64,000 nt of DNA from Sediminibacillus albus (GCF_900101125.1 NZ_FNFL01000004.1:62001-126000), one strand, 5' to 3'. Positions 27,264 through 35,427 are shown, counted from the first letter of the stretch. Numbers and translations are program-made. The notes: generated by a model not told the origin, from the sequence alone.

Positions 27264-28376
27264 CTATTTTAGTGCGCCTGCTACGTCATATCGTTCGATA
27301 GCAATCTCGACTTCCTCGCCGAGAGCCAATTTGGCCAGCTCTGCTCCTAGATAAGGACCCATGGTAAGTCCGGAGGCACCGAGGCCATTCGCTATTAAAA
27401 TGCCCTGGTAACCCGGCAGTGGACCAATAACGGGCAAAAAGCCTGGAGTGAAGGGGCGGAACCCAACTCTAGTTTCGGCTAAGCTGCTATTGGCCAAGCC
27501 AGGAGCTGTTTCCAGGGCTTTCGAAAGGATTTCCTGTATCCCACCTGCAGTTACCCGGTGATCAAAGTGGGAGATATCTTCATGTGTTGCACCTACTACT
27601 ACCCGGTGGTTGTCAAAAGCGAGCAAGTAATGATTACTGGGTGGAATGACTACCGGCCAGCTGCTTGTATCATTGTCAGGCAACTCTAAATGGACAATTT
27701 GGGCCTTTTGAAATTCCAAGGCGAAATGGACCCCTAATGGAGCCAGCAATTCCTTGGCCCACGCTCCTGCGGTAACAATTACTTTATCTGCAGCCAGGCT
27801 TTCCCCTGCAACAGTGACACCCTTCACTTGATTTTTCTCGAAGAGTAGTTCACCACTTCCTTGGATAATAGTTGCTCCATGAACCTGGGCGGCCCTTAAC
27901 AAAGCATCTAAAAGCAATCTCCCATCGACACGGGCAGCCCCGCTTACATGAACTGCTCCCATTCCATCGGAAAGGGGCGTAAACATTTCTTTTGTTTGAT
28001 CAGGAGTCAAGCGGGTAATTTCCCCGATTTCCGGCGCAGTTTCCCGCCGTTTAAAGGCACGTTCTTCCATCCCATCCAGTTTCTTTTCATCATTATGTAA
28101 GCTAATGGCACCTACTTGTGCGTAACCAGTTTCCGTTTCCCCATCCTTCTCGAGCTCGGAAATCAATGATGGATAGTAACGGGCGCCTCCTTTTGCCAGC
28201 TGGTACCACGCTTGATTCCGGCGCTGTGAGAGCCAGGGACAAACAATCCCGGCAGCTGCGGCAGTCGCTTGTCCGGTGTCTTTTCTATCGACAATGGTTA
28301 CATCAGCTCCAGCTTTGGCAAGGTGATAGGCGGTCGATGCACCTAAAATGCCAGCGCCTAATACTATATATTTCAT
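27264..28376 (-). CDS. DadA-like FAD-dependent amino acid oxidoreductase
   Basis: A 370-residue flavoprotein of the D-amino acid/glycine oxidase (DAO) family. The N-terminal FAD motif is IVLGAGILGASTAYHLAKAGADVTIVD, and the C-terminal IANGLGASGLTMGPYLGAELAKLA is the second flavin contact. It should oxidise an amino or imino acid such as a D-amino acid, glycine or sarcosine; the substrate is not fixed by the motifs. Length is normal. Cytoplasmic or membrane-associated, single-gene unit ending at a shared terminator. Confidence 0.85.
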   Translation of the reverse strand: MKYIVLGAGILGASTAYHLAKAGADVTIVDRKDTGQATAAAAGIVCPWLSQRRNQAWYQLAKGGARYYPSLISELEKDGETETGYAQVGAISLHNDEKKLDGMEERAFKRRETAPEIGEITRLTPDQTKEMFTPLSDGMGAVHVSGAARVDGRLLLDALLRAAQVHGATIIQGSGELLFEKNQVKGVTVAGESLAADKVIVTAGAWAKELLAPLGVHFALEFQKAQIVHLELPDNDTSSWPVVIPPSNHYLLAFDNHRVVVGATHEDISHFDHRVTAGGIQEILSKALETAPGLANSSLAETRVGFRPFTPGFLPVIGPLPGYQGILIANGLGASGLTMGPYLGAELAKLALGEEVEIAIERYDVAGALK

Positions 28377-28729
28377 AAACTTATCATCCTAACGATTAAA
28401 TTTCTTTGTTGTTGTGCTACGAATATATCAGACAGAGGCAGCAAAGGAAAGCTGACGAGACGGAAATGAGGCCCTGAAAACTTCCCTTGTAAGCATTCTG
28501 TATCATATTTTAGAGGACTATATAACCATTTATGGAACAAAGAGGAAAGAGGGAATGTAAATGTGGTGATAACCGCTTGATTTGCTGGGGAGAATTCCCA
28601 ATACCCAAACGTTCGTTCCTCTTGTAAAATAAAGATAAAATAGAATTTTTTAGGAATACAGGTTGTTAGATGGGAGATGAGGGCTTCTTTATATAATAAG
28701 CAAGCTAATATGGTCTAGGGGGTTATTGA
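28377..28729. other. Intergenic region upstream of the rsoA-like gene
   Basis: A 353-base AT-rich gap. It contains the short palindrome TGGGGAGAATTCCCA near 28587 but no clear sigma-A promoter close to the next start, which is compatible with transcription by an alternative sigma factor. No gene was seen. Confidence 0.35.
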
Positions 28730-28975
28730 ATGGAGGAGCAGTCATTATATCAATTAGTGAACCAGTCAAAGAGTAACCCGTCCGCCTTAATGACAATTTT
28801 GGATTTGTTTGAACCAAAAGTGAAGAGGTCTCTTTATCAGACAGAAGAGAGAAATAGGGAGGATCTTCACCAGGATTTGCAATTGAAAGTAGTAGAAGCT
28901 GTGCTTAACTATGACACGACAACCGTCCCAGGTTTTTTTGACTTTCAGTCCCAGGTAGAGAGCAACATAAGTTAG
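28730..28975 (+). CDS. rsoA: RsoA-like co-sigma factor (sigma region 2 subunit)
   Basis: An 81-residue protein whose size and pattern (LVNQSKSNPSALMTILDLFEPKVKR, then EDLHQDLQLKVVEAVLNYD) match an isolated sigma region 2 of the helix_turn_helix_16 type. In B. subtilis RsoA (79 residues) supplies region 2 to SigO, which lacks it. Here a YvrJ-type gene and a SigO-type gene follow within 230 bases on the same strand, supporting the name. GGGGGTTATTGA precedes the ATG. The short length is therefore natural, not a truncation. Confidence 0.75.
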   Translation: MEEQSLYQLVNQSKSNPSALMTILDLFEPKVKRSLYQTEERNREDLHQDLQLKVVEAVLNYDTTTVPGFFDFQSQVESNIS

Positions 28976-29004
28976 TTGTCAATCTAAGAAGGGAGGCGAA
29001 AGAG

Positions 29005-29166
29005 ATGAATTCATTTGAATTCCCGCTTTGGATCACCCTGTTAGGTAACTTTGGCTTTCCCATCGCCATCACTGTCTATTTGTTCTTTAGGTTTGAGAAA
29101 AGAATAGAGAATTTAGAAGCAGTCATCACTGAGCTATCCCACTCATTAAAGCGGTCCAAGAAGTAG
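29005..29166 (+). CDS. yvrJ: YvrJ-family small membrane protein
   Basis: A 53-residue protein, too short for many ORF callers. One transmembrane helix (FPLWITLLGNFGFPIAITVY) is followed by a charged coiled-coil tail (FRFEKRIENLEAVITELSH). This is the YvrJ family pattern, and yvrJ neighbours the sigO genes in B. subtilis. GGGAGGCGAAAGAG precedes the ATG. Its function is unknown; a membrane-linked role in controlling the sigma factor is only a guess. A second copy is at 63618-63773. Confidence 0.8.
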   Translation: MNSFEFPLWITLLGNFGFPIAITVYLFFRFEKRIENLEAVITELSHSLKRSKK

Positions 29167-29201
29167 GTGCTTGCCAAGCTTTCTATAAAGGGGGGATTTA
29201 T

Positions 29202-29813
29202 TTGGTCAAAGAACATGAGGATCCCTGTGAGTCCGAGGTGAAGAAATTTATTGAAAAACATCAGGAGTTTATCAATAACAATATAGTCTCGTCTTTTCTA
29301 AAGGAAAAGGAAAATTATCATTTGTTTGTTCAGACCATCTGCTACCCAACCCACCTTAATGTCAAAAAATTAGATGAAAAATTCCGCGCTTATTATTTTA
29401 AGATAAGGCTTACCACATTTCTCTCAAACACCCTGCATTTTAATGCCATCAATTACGATAAAAAATACAAAAACTTTAAAATGCGCAATCAGCTCATACT
29501 CGATTCCCCGCTGAGCGACGATTCCGAATATACTCTGAAAGATCTAATTGAAGATAAACAACAGGATTATAAGCTAGATGAAGAATTGCTGGAAGGAAAG
29601 GATTATTCGATTGAAAATTTAGTAGTCGATGAAAAATTATATGAAGCAATCCAGTCTCTTACAGACAACCAAAAACAAATTTTAAATTTGGCCTATGTCC
29701 ATGAACTTACAGATACAGAGATTGCCAAAGTGTTAGATAAGTCTCAGCAGGCTGTTTCTAAGAGCCATAAGAAAGCTTTAGAGCAATTAAAAAATTCATT
29801 GGATAAACAATAG
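29202..29813 (+). CDS. sigO: SigO-like sigma factor lacking region 2
   Basis: A 203-residue protein starting with TTG after AAGGGGGG. The C-terminal 60 residues are a clear sigma-70 region 4 (LTDNQKQILNLAYVHELTD, then EIAKVLDKSQQAVSKSHKKA). The N-terminal part does not look like region 2 but resembles B. subtilis SigO (YvrI): a FLKEKENYHLFVQTI segment, a LDEKFRAYYFKIR segment and an acidic linker. SigO works only with the RsoA co-sigma, encoded 230 bases upstream here. In B. subtilis the pair responds to acid and drives oxalate decarboxylase; oxdC and the anti-sigma rsiO are not in this window. Confidence 0.8.
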   Translation: MVKEHEDPCESEVKKFIEKHQEFINNNIVSSFLKEKENYHLFVQTICYPTHLNVKKLDEKFRAYYFKIRLTTFLSNTLHFNAINYDKKYKNFKMRNQLILDSPLSDDSEYTLKDLIEDKQQDYKLDEELLEGKDYSIENLVVDEKLYEAIQSLTDNQKQILNLAYVHELTDTEIAKVLDKSQQAVSKSHKKALEQLKNSLDKQ

Positions 29814-29916
29814 AAATCAAAATAAAGTGTAAAGGAAGTGCAGCTGCCATTTTGTATATCACTATAGTGTATAGATATAGTTAACTCCTCTCCAACGTGG
29901 TGTATTTATCCTTTTG

Positions 29917-30077
29917 AACGGTAACTGTTTAACCGTTATCATTAAGGGAGGATGCAGCAGCTAAACTAAATGGAGAGGGTTATCTTTATAAAACGGTAAA
30001 TAGCTGGGCGGCTGGTTGTCCTATCAGCCAAACTTTGGACAAGAGTAAGGGGAGAAACCTTCTTTTACTCCTTTTTT
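29917..30077 (+). ncRNA. Structured RNA candidate: pseudoknot followed by terminator
   Basis: After the sigO gene the plus strand holds AACGGT/ACCGTT (29917-29922 with 29932-29937), a second AACGGT at 29992-29997 that could compete for the same partner, then GGCTG/CAGCC (30010-30014 with 30025-30029) crossing TTGTCC/GGACAA (30016-30021 with 30037-30042), an H-type pseudoknot. A terminator stem, GAGTAA/TTACTC (30043-30070) with a T-run, follows at once. The tcyA promoter lies downstream, so this is either the sigO 3' end or a separate RNA. No known riboswitch class was recognised. Confidence 0.45.
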
Positions 30078-30148
30078 ATGACTTCTTATATATTCCTGGC
30101 AGAGAGGGAATACTTTACTAGTACCCTCCCACATAAGGTTCAATTGTT

Positions 30149-30177
30149 TTACAAATTAATCAAAACTGGGGTATAAT
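30149..30177 (+). promoter_or_regulatory. Sigma-A promoter of tcyABC
   Basis: TTACAA (30149-30154), a 17-base spacer and TATAAT (30172-30177), 47 bases before the tcyA start codon. Confidence 0.75.
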
Positions 30178-30223
30178 CACGTCTGGACTATAATTCCGAT
30201 AAAATCACTGGGGGTTTTAAAAT

Positions 30224-31060
30224 ATGAAAAAATTGAGTGTGTGGCTAGTTTTGATCAGTTTAGCAGCTGTATTGGCAGCTTGTGGTTCAAATGAAGAGGG
30301 AGATTCAGGTTCAGAGGATAACAACAACGCCAGTAGTGGTTCTGAAGAGTCTACATCTCTTTATGATCAAATTATGGAAGAAGGAGTTATTACAGTAGGA
30401 ACTGAGGGTACTTATGCTCCGTTTACTTTCCATAATGATGAAGGAAAACTGACGGGCTATGATGTCGAGGTTATTCGCGAAGTAGCCGACCGTATGGGAG
30501 TAGAAGCGGAATTTGAGGAGACTCAATGGGATTCCATGTTTGCCGGACTGAATGCAGAGCGTTTTGATGTAATAGCTAACCAAGTCGGGATTGATGAAGA
30601 TCGCCAGGAAAACTACGATTTTTCTAATCCTTACACTTATTCTTCTGCAGTAGTTGTCGTACCTGCGGAAAACAATGACATCACCTCCTTCGAGGACTTG
30701 GAAGGGAAACAATCAGCACAGTCGTTAACAAGTAATTTCGGTGCTATTGCGGAAGAGAATGGCGCTGAACTTGTTAGCGTGGAGGGACTTGCACAGTCGA
30801 TTGAGTTAATTAAACAAGGCCGTGCTGATGTGACAGTAAACGATAAGCTTGCCGTCCTTGACTATATCAATCAACAGGGGGATGAGAGCATTAAAATTGC
30901 CGCTGAAGAAGAGGATTCTTCTAAGTCTGCTTTTACTTTCAATAAAGGAAATGAAGAATTAGTAGAAGCCGTCAATAAACAACTGGAAGCGATGAGAGAA
31001 GATGGAACTCTAGAGGAAATTTCCAAAGAATGGTTTGGTGAAGATGTATCTTCTCAATAA
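30224..31060 (+). CDS. tcyA: L-cystine ABC transporter substrate-binding lipoprotein TcyA
   Basis: A 278-residue lipoprotein with lipobox LAAC (17-20) and an acidic Ser/Asn-rich linker. The body matches the B. subtilis cystine-binding protein TcyA closely: VGTEGTYAPFTFH, LTGYDVEVIREVADRMG, ETQWDSMFAGLNAERFDV and GKQSAQSLTSNFG. It should bind L-cystine (or a related sulfur amino acid) outside the membrane. GGGGG upstream serves as ribosome site. It is the first gene of a three-gene operon with its permease and ATPase. The family is usually controlled by sulfur supply (CymR); no operator was identified. Confidence 0.9.
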   Translation: MKKLSVWLVLISLAAVLAACGSNEEGDSGSEDNNNASSGSEESTSLYDQIMEEGVITVGTEGTYAPFTFHNDEGKLTGYDVEVIREVADRMGVEAEFEETQWDSMFAGLNAERFDVIANQVGIDEDRQENYDFSNPYTYSSAVVVVPAENNDITSFEDLEGKQSAQSLTSNFGAIAEENGAELVSVEGLAQSIELIKQGRADVTVNDKLAVLDYINQQGDESIKIAAEEEDSSKSAFTFNKGNEELVEAVNKQLEAMREDGTLEEISKEWFGEDVSSQ

Positions 31061-31067
31061 CTTGTTA

Positions 31068-31748
31068 ATGACTATAACTGCAGATATGGGAGGATGGGAG
31101 TTATTTAAAAACTCCCTTCTTCCTATGATTACAGGAGGAATCAAATATACGATTCCTCTTACACTTATTGCCTTTACAGCAGGCCTGATTTTAGCATTGC
31201 TTACAGCAGTTATGCGGCTTTCCGGCTCGCGGTTAGTAAGAGCGCCGGCAATCGCCTATGTATCAGCTATCAGGGGTACACCGATGCTTGTGCAGTTATT
31301 TATTGTCTTTTATGGGCTGCCGAGCCTTAATGTAACAATCGATCCATTTCCGAGTGCCATTATTGCTTTCTCCCTTAATGTAGGGGCTTATGCATCTGAA
31401 ATTATAAGAGCGTCTATTTTATCGATTCCGAAAGGGCAGTGGGAAGCAGGCTATACAGTAGGCATGACTCATAATACGGCTTTAAGGCGGATTATTCTTC
31501 CACAAGCAGCAAGGGTATCGATTCCGCCGCTGTCCAACACGTTTATCAGCCTTGTAAAAGATACATCCCTGGCTTCCTTGATACTAGTAACAGAATTATT
31601 TCGGAGGGCACAGGAAATTGCAGCACGAACGTATGACTTTATGCTGATTTATGTAGAGGCAGCAATTTTATACTGGGTGATTTGTTTCTTATTATCACTT
31701 GCACAAGAAGCGATTGAAAGGCGTCTTGCACGCTACACGGCAAGGTAG
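31068..31748 (+). CDS. tcyB: L-cystine ABC transporter permease TcyB
   Basis: A polar amino acid permease of about 226 residues with five membrane helices and the HisM-type EAA loop (GQWEAGYTVGMTHNTALRRIILPQAARVSIPPL). It forms the channel of the cystine importer with the ATPase encoded next. The start is unclear: the frame is open from within the tcyA 3' end (TTG 31035), ATG 31068 is the first after the tcyA stop, and 31086 is also possible; none has a strong ribosome site, so translational coupling to tcyA is likely. Confidence 0.88.
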   Translation: MTITADMGGWELFKNSLLPMITGGIKYTIPLTLIAFTAGLILALLTAVMRLSGSRLVRAPAIAYVSAIRGTPMLVQLFIVFYGLPSLNVTIDPFPSAIIAFSLNVGAYASEIIRASILSIPKGQWEAGYTVGMTHNTALRRIILPQAARVSIPPLSNTFISLVKDTSLASLILVTELFRRAQEIAARTYDFMLIYVEAAILYWVICFLLSLAQEAIERRLARYTAR

Positions 31749-31760
31749 GAGGATGGATAA

Positions 31761-32507
31761 ATGTTTTTGTCTATAAAAGGGCTGGCAAAAGCCTTTGGCG
31801 AATTGGAAGTATTAAAGGATATCGATGTAAGCCTTGAAAAAGGGAAGGTATTATCAATCATTGGTCCCTCCGGCTCAGGCAAAACTACGCTTTTGCGTTG
31901 TTTAAACGCATTGGAGCAGCCAAGCAGAGGGGTTTTTTCTTTTGAGGATGGATTAGTACTCGATTTCGAAAAGAAGATTAGTAAACAGGATTGGCTGCGT
32001 TTAAGAAGAAAGTCGGGCATGGTGTTTCAGTCTTATAATTTATTTCCGCACAAAACTGCGTTGGAGAATGTAACGGAAGGGCCGATTATTGTACAAAAGC
32101 GGGATAAAACCGAAGTTCAGGAGATGGCTGAACGGCTGTTAGATAAGGTGGGCTTAAAGGATAAGATGCACTTATATCCCCATCAGCTTTCGGGGGGACA
32201 GCAGCAGCGAGTTGGAATTGCCAGGGCATTGGCGATTGAACCGGAATTAATGCTGTTTGATGAACCGACTTCAGCGCTCGACCCGGAATTGATTGGCGAG
32301 GTTTTGGGAGTAATTAAAGACTTGGCCAATGAAGGATGGACCATGGTAATTGTCACCCATGAGCTTCACTTTGCTGAACAAGTGTCTGATGAAGTGGTAT
32401 TTATGGACGGCGGTTATATTGTCGAAAAGGGAGTACCAGAAAAAGTGCTTAAGTCCCCTCAGGAAAAACGCACACAGCAATTTTTGCAGCGGATACTCAA
32501 TCCTTAA
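31761..32507 (+). CDS. tcyC: L-cystine ABC transporter ATP-binding protein TcyC
   Basis: A 248-residue amino acid importer ATPase. Walker A is GPSGSGKTTLLRCLN, the signature LSGGQQQRVGIARALA and Walker B LMLFDEPTSALDPEL, with the switch His in VIVTHELHFA. It powers the TcyAB importer and is encoded 12 bases after the permease with its own AGGAGG site. A terminator follows. The assignment to cystine comes from the binding protein, since ATPases of this family are nearly identical between substrates. Confidence 0.9.
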   Translation: MFLSIKGLAKAFGELEVLKDIDVSLEKGKVLSIIGPSGSGKTTLLRCLNALEQPSRGVFSFEDGLVLDFEKKISKQDWLRLRRKSGMVFQSYNLFPHKTALENVTEGPIIVQKRDKTEVQEMAERLLDKVGLKDKMHLYPHQLSGGQQQRVGIARALAIEPELMLFDEPTSALDPELIGEVLGVIKDLANEGWTMVIVTHELHFAEQVSDEVVFMDGGYIVEKGVPEKVLKSPQEKRTQQFLQRILNP

Positions 32508-32512
32508 AATCG

Positions 32513-32550
32513 TCCAGTCTTCCTAAAACAGCTAGGGAGACTGGATTTTT
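32513..32550 (+). terminator. Rho-independent terminator of tcyABC
   Basis: TCCAGTCTTCCT pairs with AGGGAGACTGGA and is followed by TTTTT. Confidence 0.8.
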
Positions 32551-32694
32551 CATTTTTCAGCATTTTAACTGACAAATACAGTCAAGATGGCAAGGAGCAA
32601 AGCAGGGCTGTGTCTCTTGACTGTTTTACTAATACAGCCCAAAATGAAGAAATACAGAGAACCAGCGATACTACGTTTGAAGGAAGTGATGGAT

Positions 32695-33582
32695 GTGAAC
32701 GAGAAAAAGAAAAAAATAATCGAAACTTCCATTTCCCTCTTTGCCGAAAAAGGATTTTACTCTACATCCATCCAGGAAATTGTGGATAAAAGCGATCTGT
32801 CAAAGGGATCATTTTACCTTCACTTTCGGTCAAAAGATGAATTAATGCTGCGTATTTTTGAGTATTACTACGAGTTGATGAATGGAAAAATTGCGGGAGT
32901 GAGGAGAGAAAACTTAACTCCGCGTGAAAGCTTTATAAAACAACTGGAAGTTCAATTAGAGGAAATAATAAAGCATAAAGACTTTATTATCACGCAGTTC
33001 CGTGAACAGACAATTTCCTTAAACCAGGAGCTGTTTGAATTTATTAAAAATAAAGATATGGAAATGAAGCAATGGTATGAATCCAACCTTCTTGCTATTT
33101 ATGGGGATAAAGCGGCGGATTATATAGTAGACTTAAGCTTAGTTGCCGAAGGAATGCTGACTACTTACTTGCAAATGATTGTTAAATATAATGCTGATAT
33201 TGATTTGCATAAGTTGGCTGTTTTTGTAATAAGGAGAATGGACGATATAGCGGAAGGACTACTCTCTGGGCAAGAAGAACCGCTGATATCCAAAGATGAG
33301 CTGCGCCCAATCATGGAGAAACAGAACGCGCCCTGCAACACAGTAAAACAAAAAGCTGAAAAAAAGCTGCTGGAAATGCAGGGAGAGATCGGTGGTTTGC
33401 GATTGGGAACGGAGCAGTCTCGCGAACTCCATGGCGCTATTGACTTATTGCTAGCTGAGATAAAAAAAGCAGAGCCTAGAAAATTTTTAATCCAGGGACT
33501 GCTCGCTAACTTCAAGGATATCAGTTCGCTGGAGAAACAGCGGGAAGACATTGCTGGGCTACTCGATATTCCATTAATATAA
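32695..33582 (+). CDS. TetR-family regulator, long form
   Basis: A 295-residue TetR/AcrR regulator. The N-terminal helix-turn-helix is classical (IIETSISLFAEKGFYSTSIQEIVDKSDLSKGSFYLHF). The protein is about 90 residues longer than usual and ends with an extra helical domain (EPRKFLIQGLLANFKDI) shared with the TetR at 59404. GTG 32695 is eight bases from GAAGGAAG and gives the same MNEK start as that paralogue. No transporter is next to it, so its target is unknown. A TGAC-N7-GTCA dyad lies at 32570-32584. Confidence 0.85.
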   Translation: MNEKKKKIIETSISLFAEKGFYSTSIQEIVDKSDLSKGSFYLHFRSKDELMLRIFEYYYELMNGKIAGVRRENLTPRESFIKQLEVQLEEIIKHKDFIITQFREQTISLNQELFEFIKNKDMEMKQWYESNLLAIYGDKAADYIVDLSLVAEGMLTTYLQMIVKYNADIDLHKLAVFVIRRMDDIAEGLLSGQEEPLISKDELRPIMEKQNAPCNTVKQKAEKKLLEMQGEIGGLRLGTEQSRELHGAIDLLLAEIKKAEPRKFLIQGLLANFKDISSLEKQREDIAGLLDIPLI

Positions 33583-33590
33583 AAAAAAGA

Positions 33591-33618
33591 CTGGATGGAG
33601 ATACGAGTCCATCCAGTA
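33591..33618 (-). terminator. Hairpin terminator, minus strand
   Basis: ACTGGATGG and CCATCCAGT form a 9-bp stem whose left side follows a run of eight A, so in the minus direction it ends in a T-run. It would stop transcripts from the yjzC-like gene after passing the repeat array. Confidence 0.65.
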
Positions 33619-33945
33619 CGTTGCAAACCGGGAGCTTACGCTTTTCTTTGTCCAGCTACAACTCCCAGCAACTAGCTGGCTTCCTGCTCCTTTGTCCGAT
33701 AAGTCAACATCCCTTCGCTTCGCTCAGTGTGTTTCCTTTATCTCCGGCGGAGCCGTCCATCCAGTACGTTGCAAACCGGGAGCTTACGCTTTTCTTTGTC
33801 CAGCTACAACTCCCAGCAACTAGCTGGCTTCCTGCTCCTTTGTCCGATAAGTCAACATCCCTTCGCTTCGCTCAGTGTGTTTCCTTTATCTCCGGCGGAG
33901 CCGTCCATCCAGTACGTTGCAAATCGGGAGCTTACGCTTTTCTTA
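33607..33945. repeat. Tandem 148-bp repeat array (two units plus a partial)
   Basis: The block beginning GTCCATCCAGTACGTTGCAA starts at 33607, 33755 and 33903, giving two nearly identical 148-bp units and a 42-bp partial third. Read on the minus strand, the unit contains GGAGATAAAGGAAACAC, GATGTTGACTTATCG and GCTGGGAGTTGTAGCT, which are also the hallmarks of the plus-strand arrays at 45331-45643 and 61741-61908. Open frames across it are artefacts of the repetition. Confidence 0.9.
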
Positions 33946-34125
33946 GGACTTTTTCCAATATACTGCTTTGTGGCTTGTAGGTGAAGGTGGAAACTGTTCG
34001 CCTTTTTCTACTTTTATTTCCGTATCATCCTGTTGTGATGAGTCTTCTTCATTCACAAATCCATCCACTTTATACGTTCCTGTCTCTGGTACATTTTCAC
34101 CAGTCTTCAAGCGATTTTCAGCCAT
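33943..34125 (-). CDS. yjzC: YjzC-family small protein
   Basis: A 60-residue soluble protein. LKTGENVPETGTYKVDGFV near the start and VEKGEQFPPSPTSHKAVYWK near the end match the YjzC family, small conserved Bacillus proteins of unknown function. ATG is preceded by GGAGGTGTAGTGA. Its stop codon lies at the very edge of the tandem repeat array, so the repeats begin exactly where the gene ends; the true C-terminus may have been affected. Confidence 0.75.
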   Translation of the reverse strand: MAENRLKTGENVPETGTYKVDGFVNEEDSSQQDDTEIKVEKGEQFPPSPTSHKAVYWKKS

Positions 34126-34254
34126 TCACTACACCTCCAGAAGTAATATTGAAAAGTAGTAGTTTACTTTTCGCTTCACTATTCTATTTCACCGTTATAG
34201 ACAAGATAAACTGTGTAATGCTCATTGTTAAGAAAGTATAATCAAAGTGCTGGT

Positions 34255-34716
34255 TTATTTGGAGGAAGTTAGACCGAATATTTTCTTTATTGCATGTTTA
34301 AAACCTTTAGTTTTTTCCTCTGATTCATCCACTGTTTTTTCTTCGTTATTAGATTCAATAAATATTGCTTCTCGTTCGATTGCATCGTTACTAGTTAAGA
34401 TTGCCCCTATATCAGTTTCTGCTTCTTTATTGGTTACAGATGTGTATTGTATCCGGTATTTAGCAGATAGTTTCTTATATTTTTTAAGAAAGCGGGAGCT
34501 AATATTTCCATTAAATAAAAGTTTGGCCTCAGAGTGGTTTTTCATTTCTGCTTCTAATTCAGCAAGGCCCTGTTGCTGCATAACTTGAGACTTTTTTAGG
34601 GCAATGATCACTCTTTCTCTCAGGGTCCCTAAATAATGCTTGCGCTCCGCCGGATTAGTTTGCTTGGCACCGTATATACCCTCTTCGATATAATCATCAA
34701 GTTTCCGTTTGCTCAT
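34255..34716 (-). CDS. yueI: YueI-family protein
   Basis: A 153-residue protein of the YueI family (DUF1694). Its conserved block reads DDYIEEGIYGAKQTNPAERKHYLGTLRERVIIAL, then a LLFNGNISSRFLKKY segment. Function is unknown. The C-terminal 30 residues (acidic, then Lys-rich) extend beyond the usual 132 residues. ATG 34716 follows AAAGGAGCGTACCG; the longer frame from 34761 is not supported. It is divergent from mscL. Confidence 0.8.
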   Translation of the reverse strand: MSKRKLDDYIEEGIYGAKQTNPAERKHYLGTLRERVIIALKKSQVMQQQGLAELEAEMKNHSEAKLLFNGNISSRFLKKYKKLSAKYRIQYTSVTNKEAETDIGAILTSNDAIEREAIFIESNNEEKTVDESEEKTKGFKHAIKKIFGLTSSK

Positions 34717-34884
34717 CGGTACGCTCCTTTGCATATATAGATGCGAATTATTTTCTGTCACTATTATATTTTCATTTAAACTGCCATCAAAGTATTTTGA
34801 TTCTATTCTTCCTATAAGCCATCATAGCCTGTCTGACTGCGGCATAAATTTAATAAAGCAGAAAAGGGGGCGAGGAAGACGGCA

Positions 34885-35382
34885 ATTGTTAAAGAATTTC
34901 GTCAGTTTATCCTTAAAGGAAGTGCGGCAGATATGGGGATAGGAATGGTTCTGGGAACGGCTTTCAGCAGTATTATCGATTCCTTAGTAACTGATGTCCT
35001 GCTCCCGCCGATCGGATTGCTAATGTCAGAAATGAATTTTTCCAATTTGTATATTGTTCTGGGAAGCAGGGGTTATACTTCATTGGCTGAAGCACAGGAA
35101 GCGGGCGCGGCGACGATTAACTATGGTTTGTTTATTACGTCACTTGTTCGCTTTTTAATTATATTCTTTGCCATTTTCCTGATTATTAGGCAAATGAATC
35201 GATGGAAAAAACCGGATCAGCACCCGGTGATGTCAATGGCAAAAAAAGAGTGTGATTATTGCAGAATGTCGATTCCTTGCCAGGCAATAAGATGTCCGCA
35301 TTGCAGTTCAGATTTGGTTGAGGGGCACAAAGAAGCAGGAAGCCGAGATGAAAGACAAAGGATTATAGTGAAGGTTAAATAA
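34885..35382 (+). CDS. mscL: Large-conductance mechanosensitive channel MscL, probable AUU start
   Basis: MscL opens under membrane tension to release solutes during osmotic downshock, a fit for an ectoine producer. The family N-terminus (x-x-x-EFxxFxxKG) is found as VKEFRQFILKGSAADMGIGM, followed by TM1, and TM2 (LVRFLIIFFAIFLIIRQ). The first ATG (34933) would remove the essential N-terminal helix. In frame upstream there is no ATG, GTG or TTG, but ATT at 34885 aligns exactly with the family start and lies six bases from AGGAAG. The C-terminus carries a CxxC...CxxC zinc-ribbon-like motif (CDYCRMSIPCQAIRCPHC). Confidence 0.85.
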   Translation: MVKEFRQFILKGSAADMGIGMVLGTAFSSIIDSLVTDVLLPPIGLLMSEMNFSNLYIVLGSRGYTSLAEAQEAGAATINYGLFITSLVRFLIIFFAIFLIIRQMNRWKKPDQHPVMSMAKKECDYCRMSIPCQAIRCPHCSSDLVEGHKEAGSRDERQRIIVKVK

Positions 35383-35427
35383 GTATAGGGTGACTCCTCT
35401 GCCGATGGGATGTTTAAGTCATGACAA

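Noticed and set aside
29814-30223. SAM-I (S-box) riboswitch before the cystine genes
   Set aside because: The conserved S-box cores are absent, and the tcyA promoter lies after the structured region.
33607-33945. CRISPR array
   Set aside because: Units are contiguous 148-bp tandem copies without unique spacers, and no cas gene is present.
33621-33984. Plus-strand open frames of 85-119 codons across the tandem repeats
   Set aside because: They exist only because the 148-bp unit is repeated; the protein repeats itself out of register and lacks a ribosome site.
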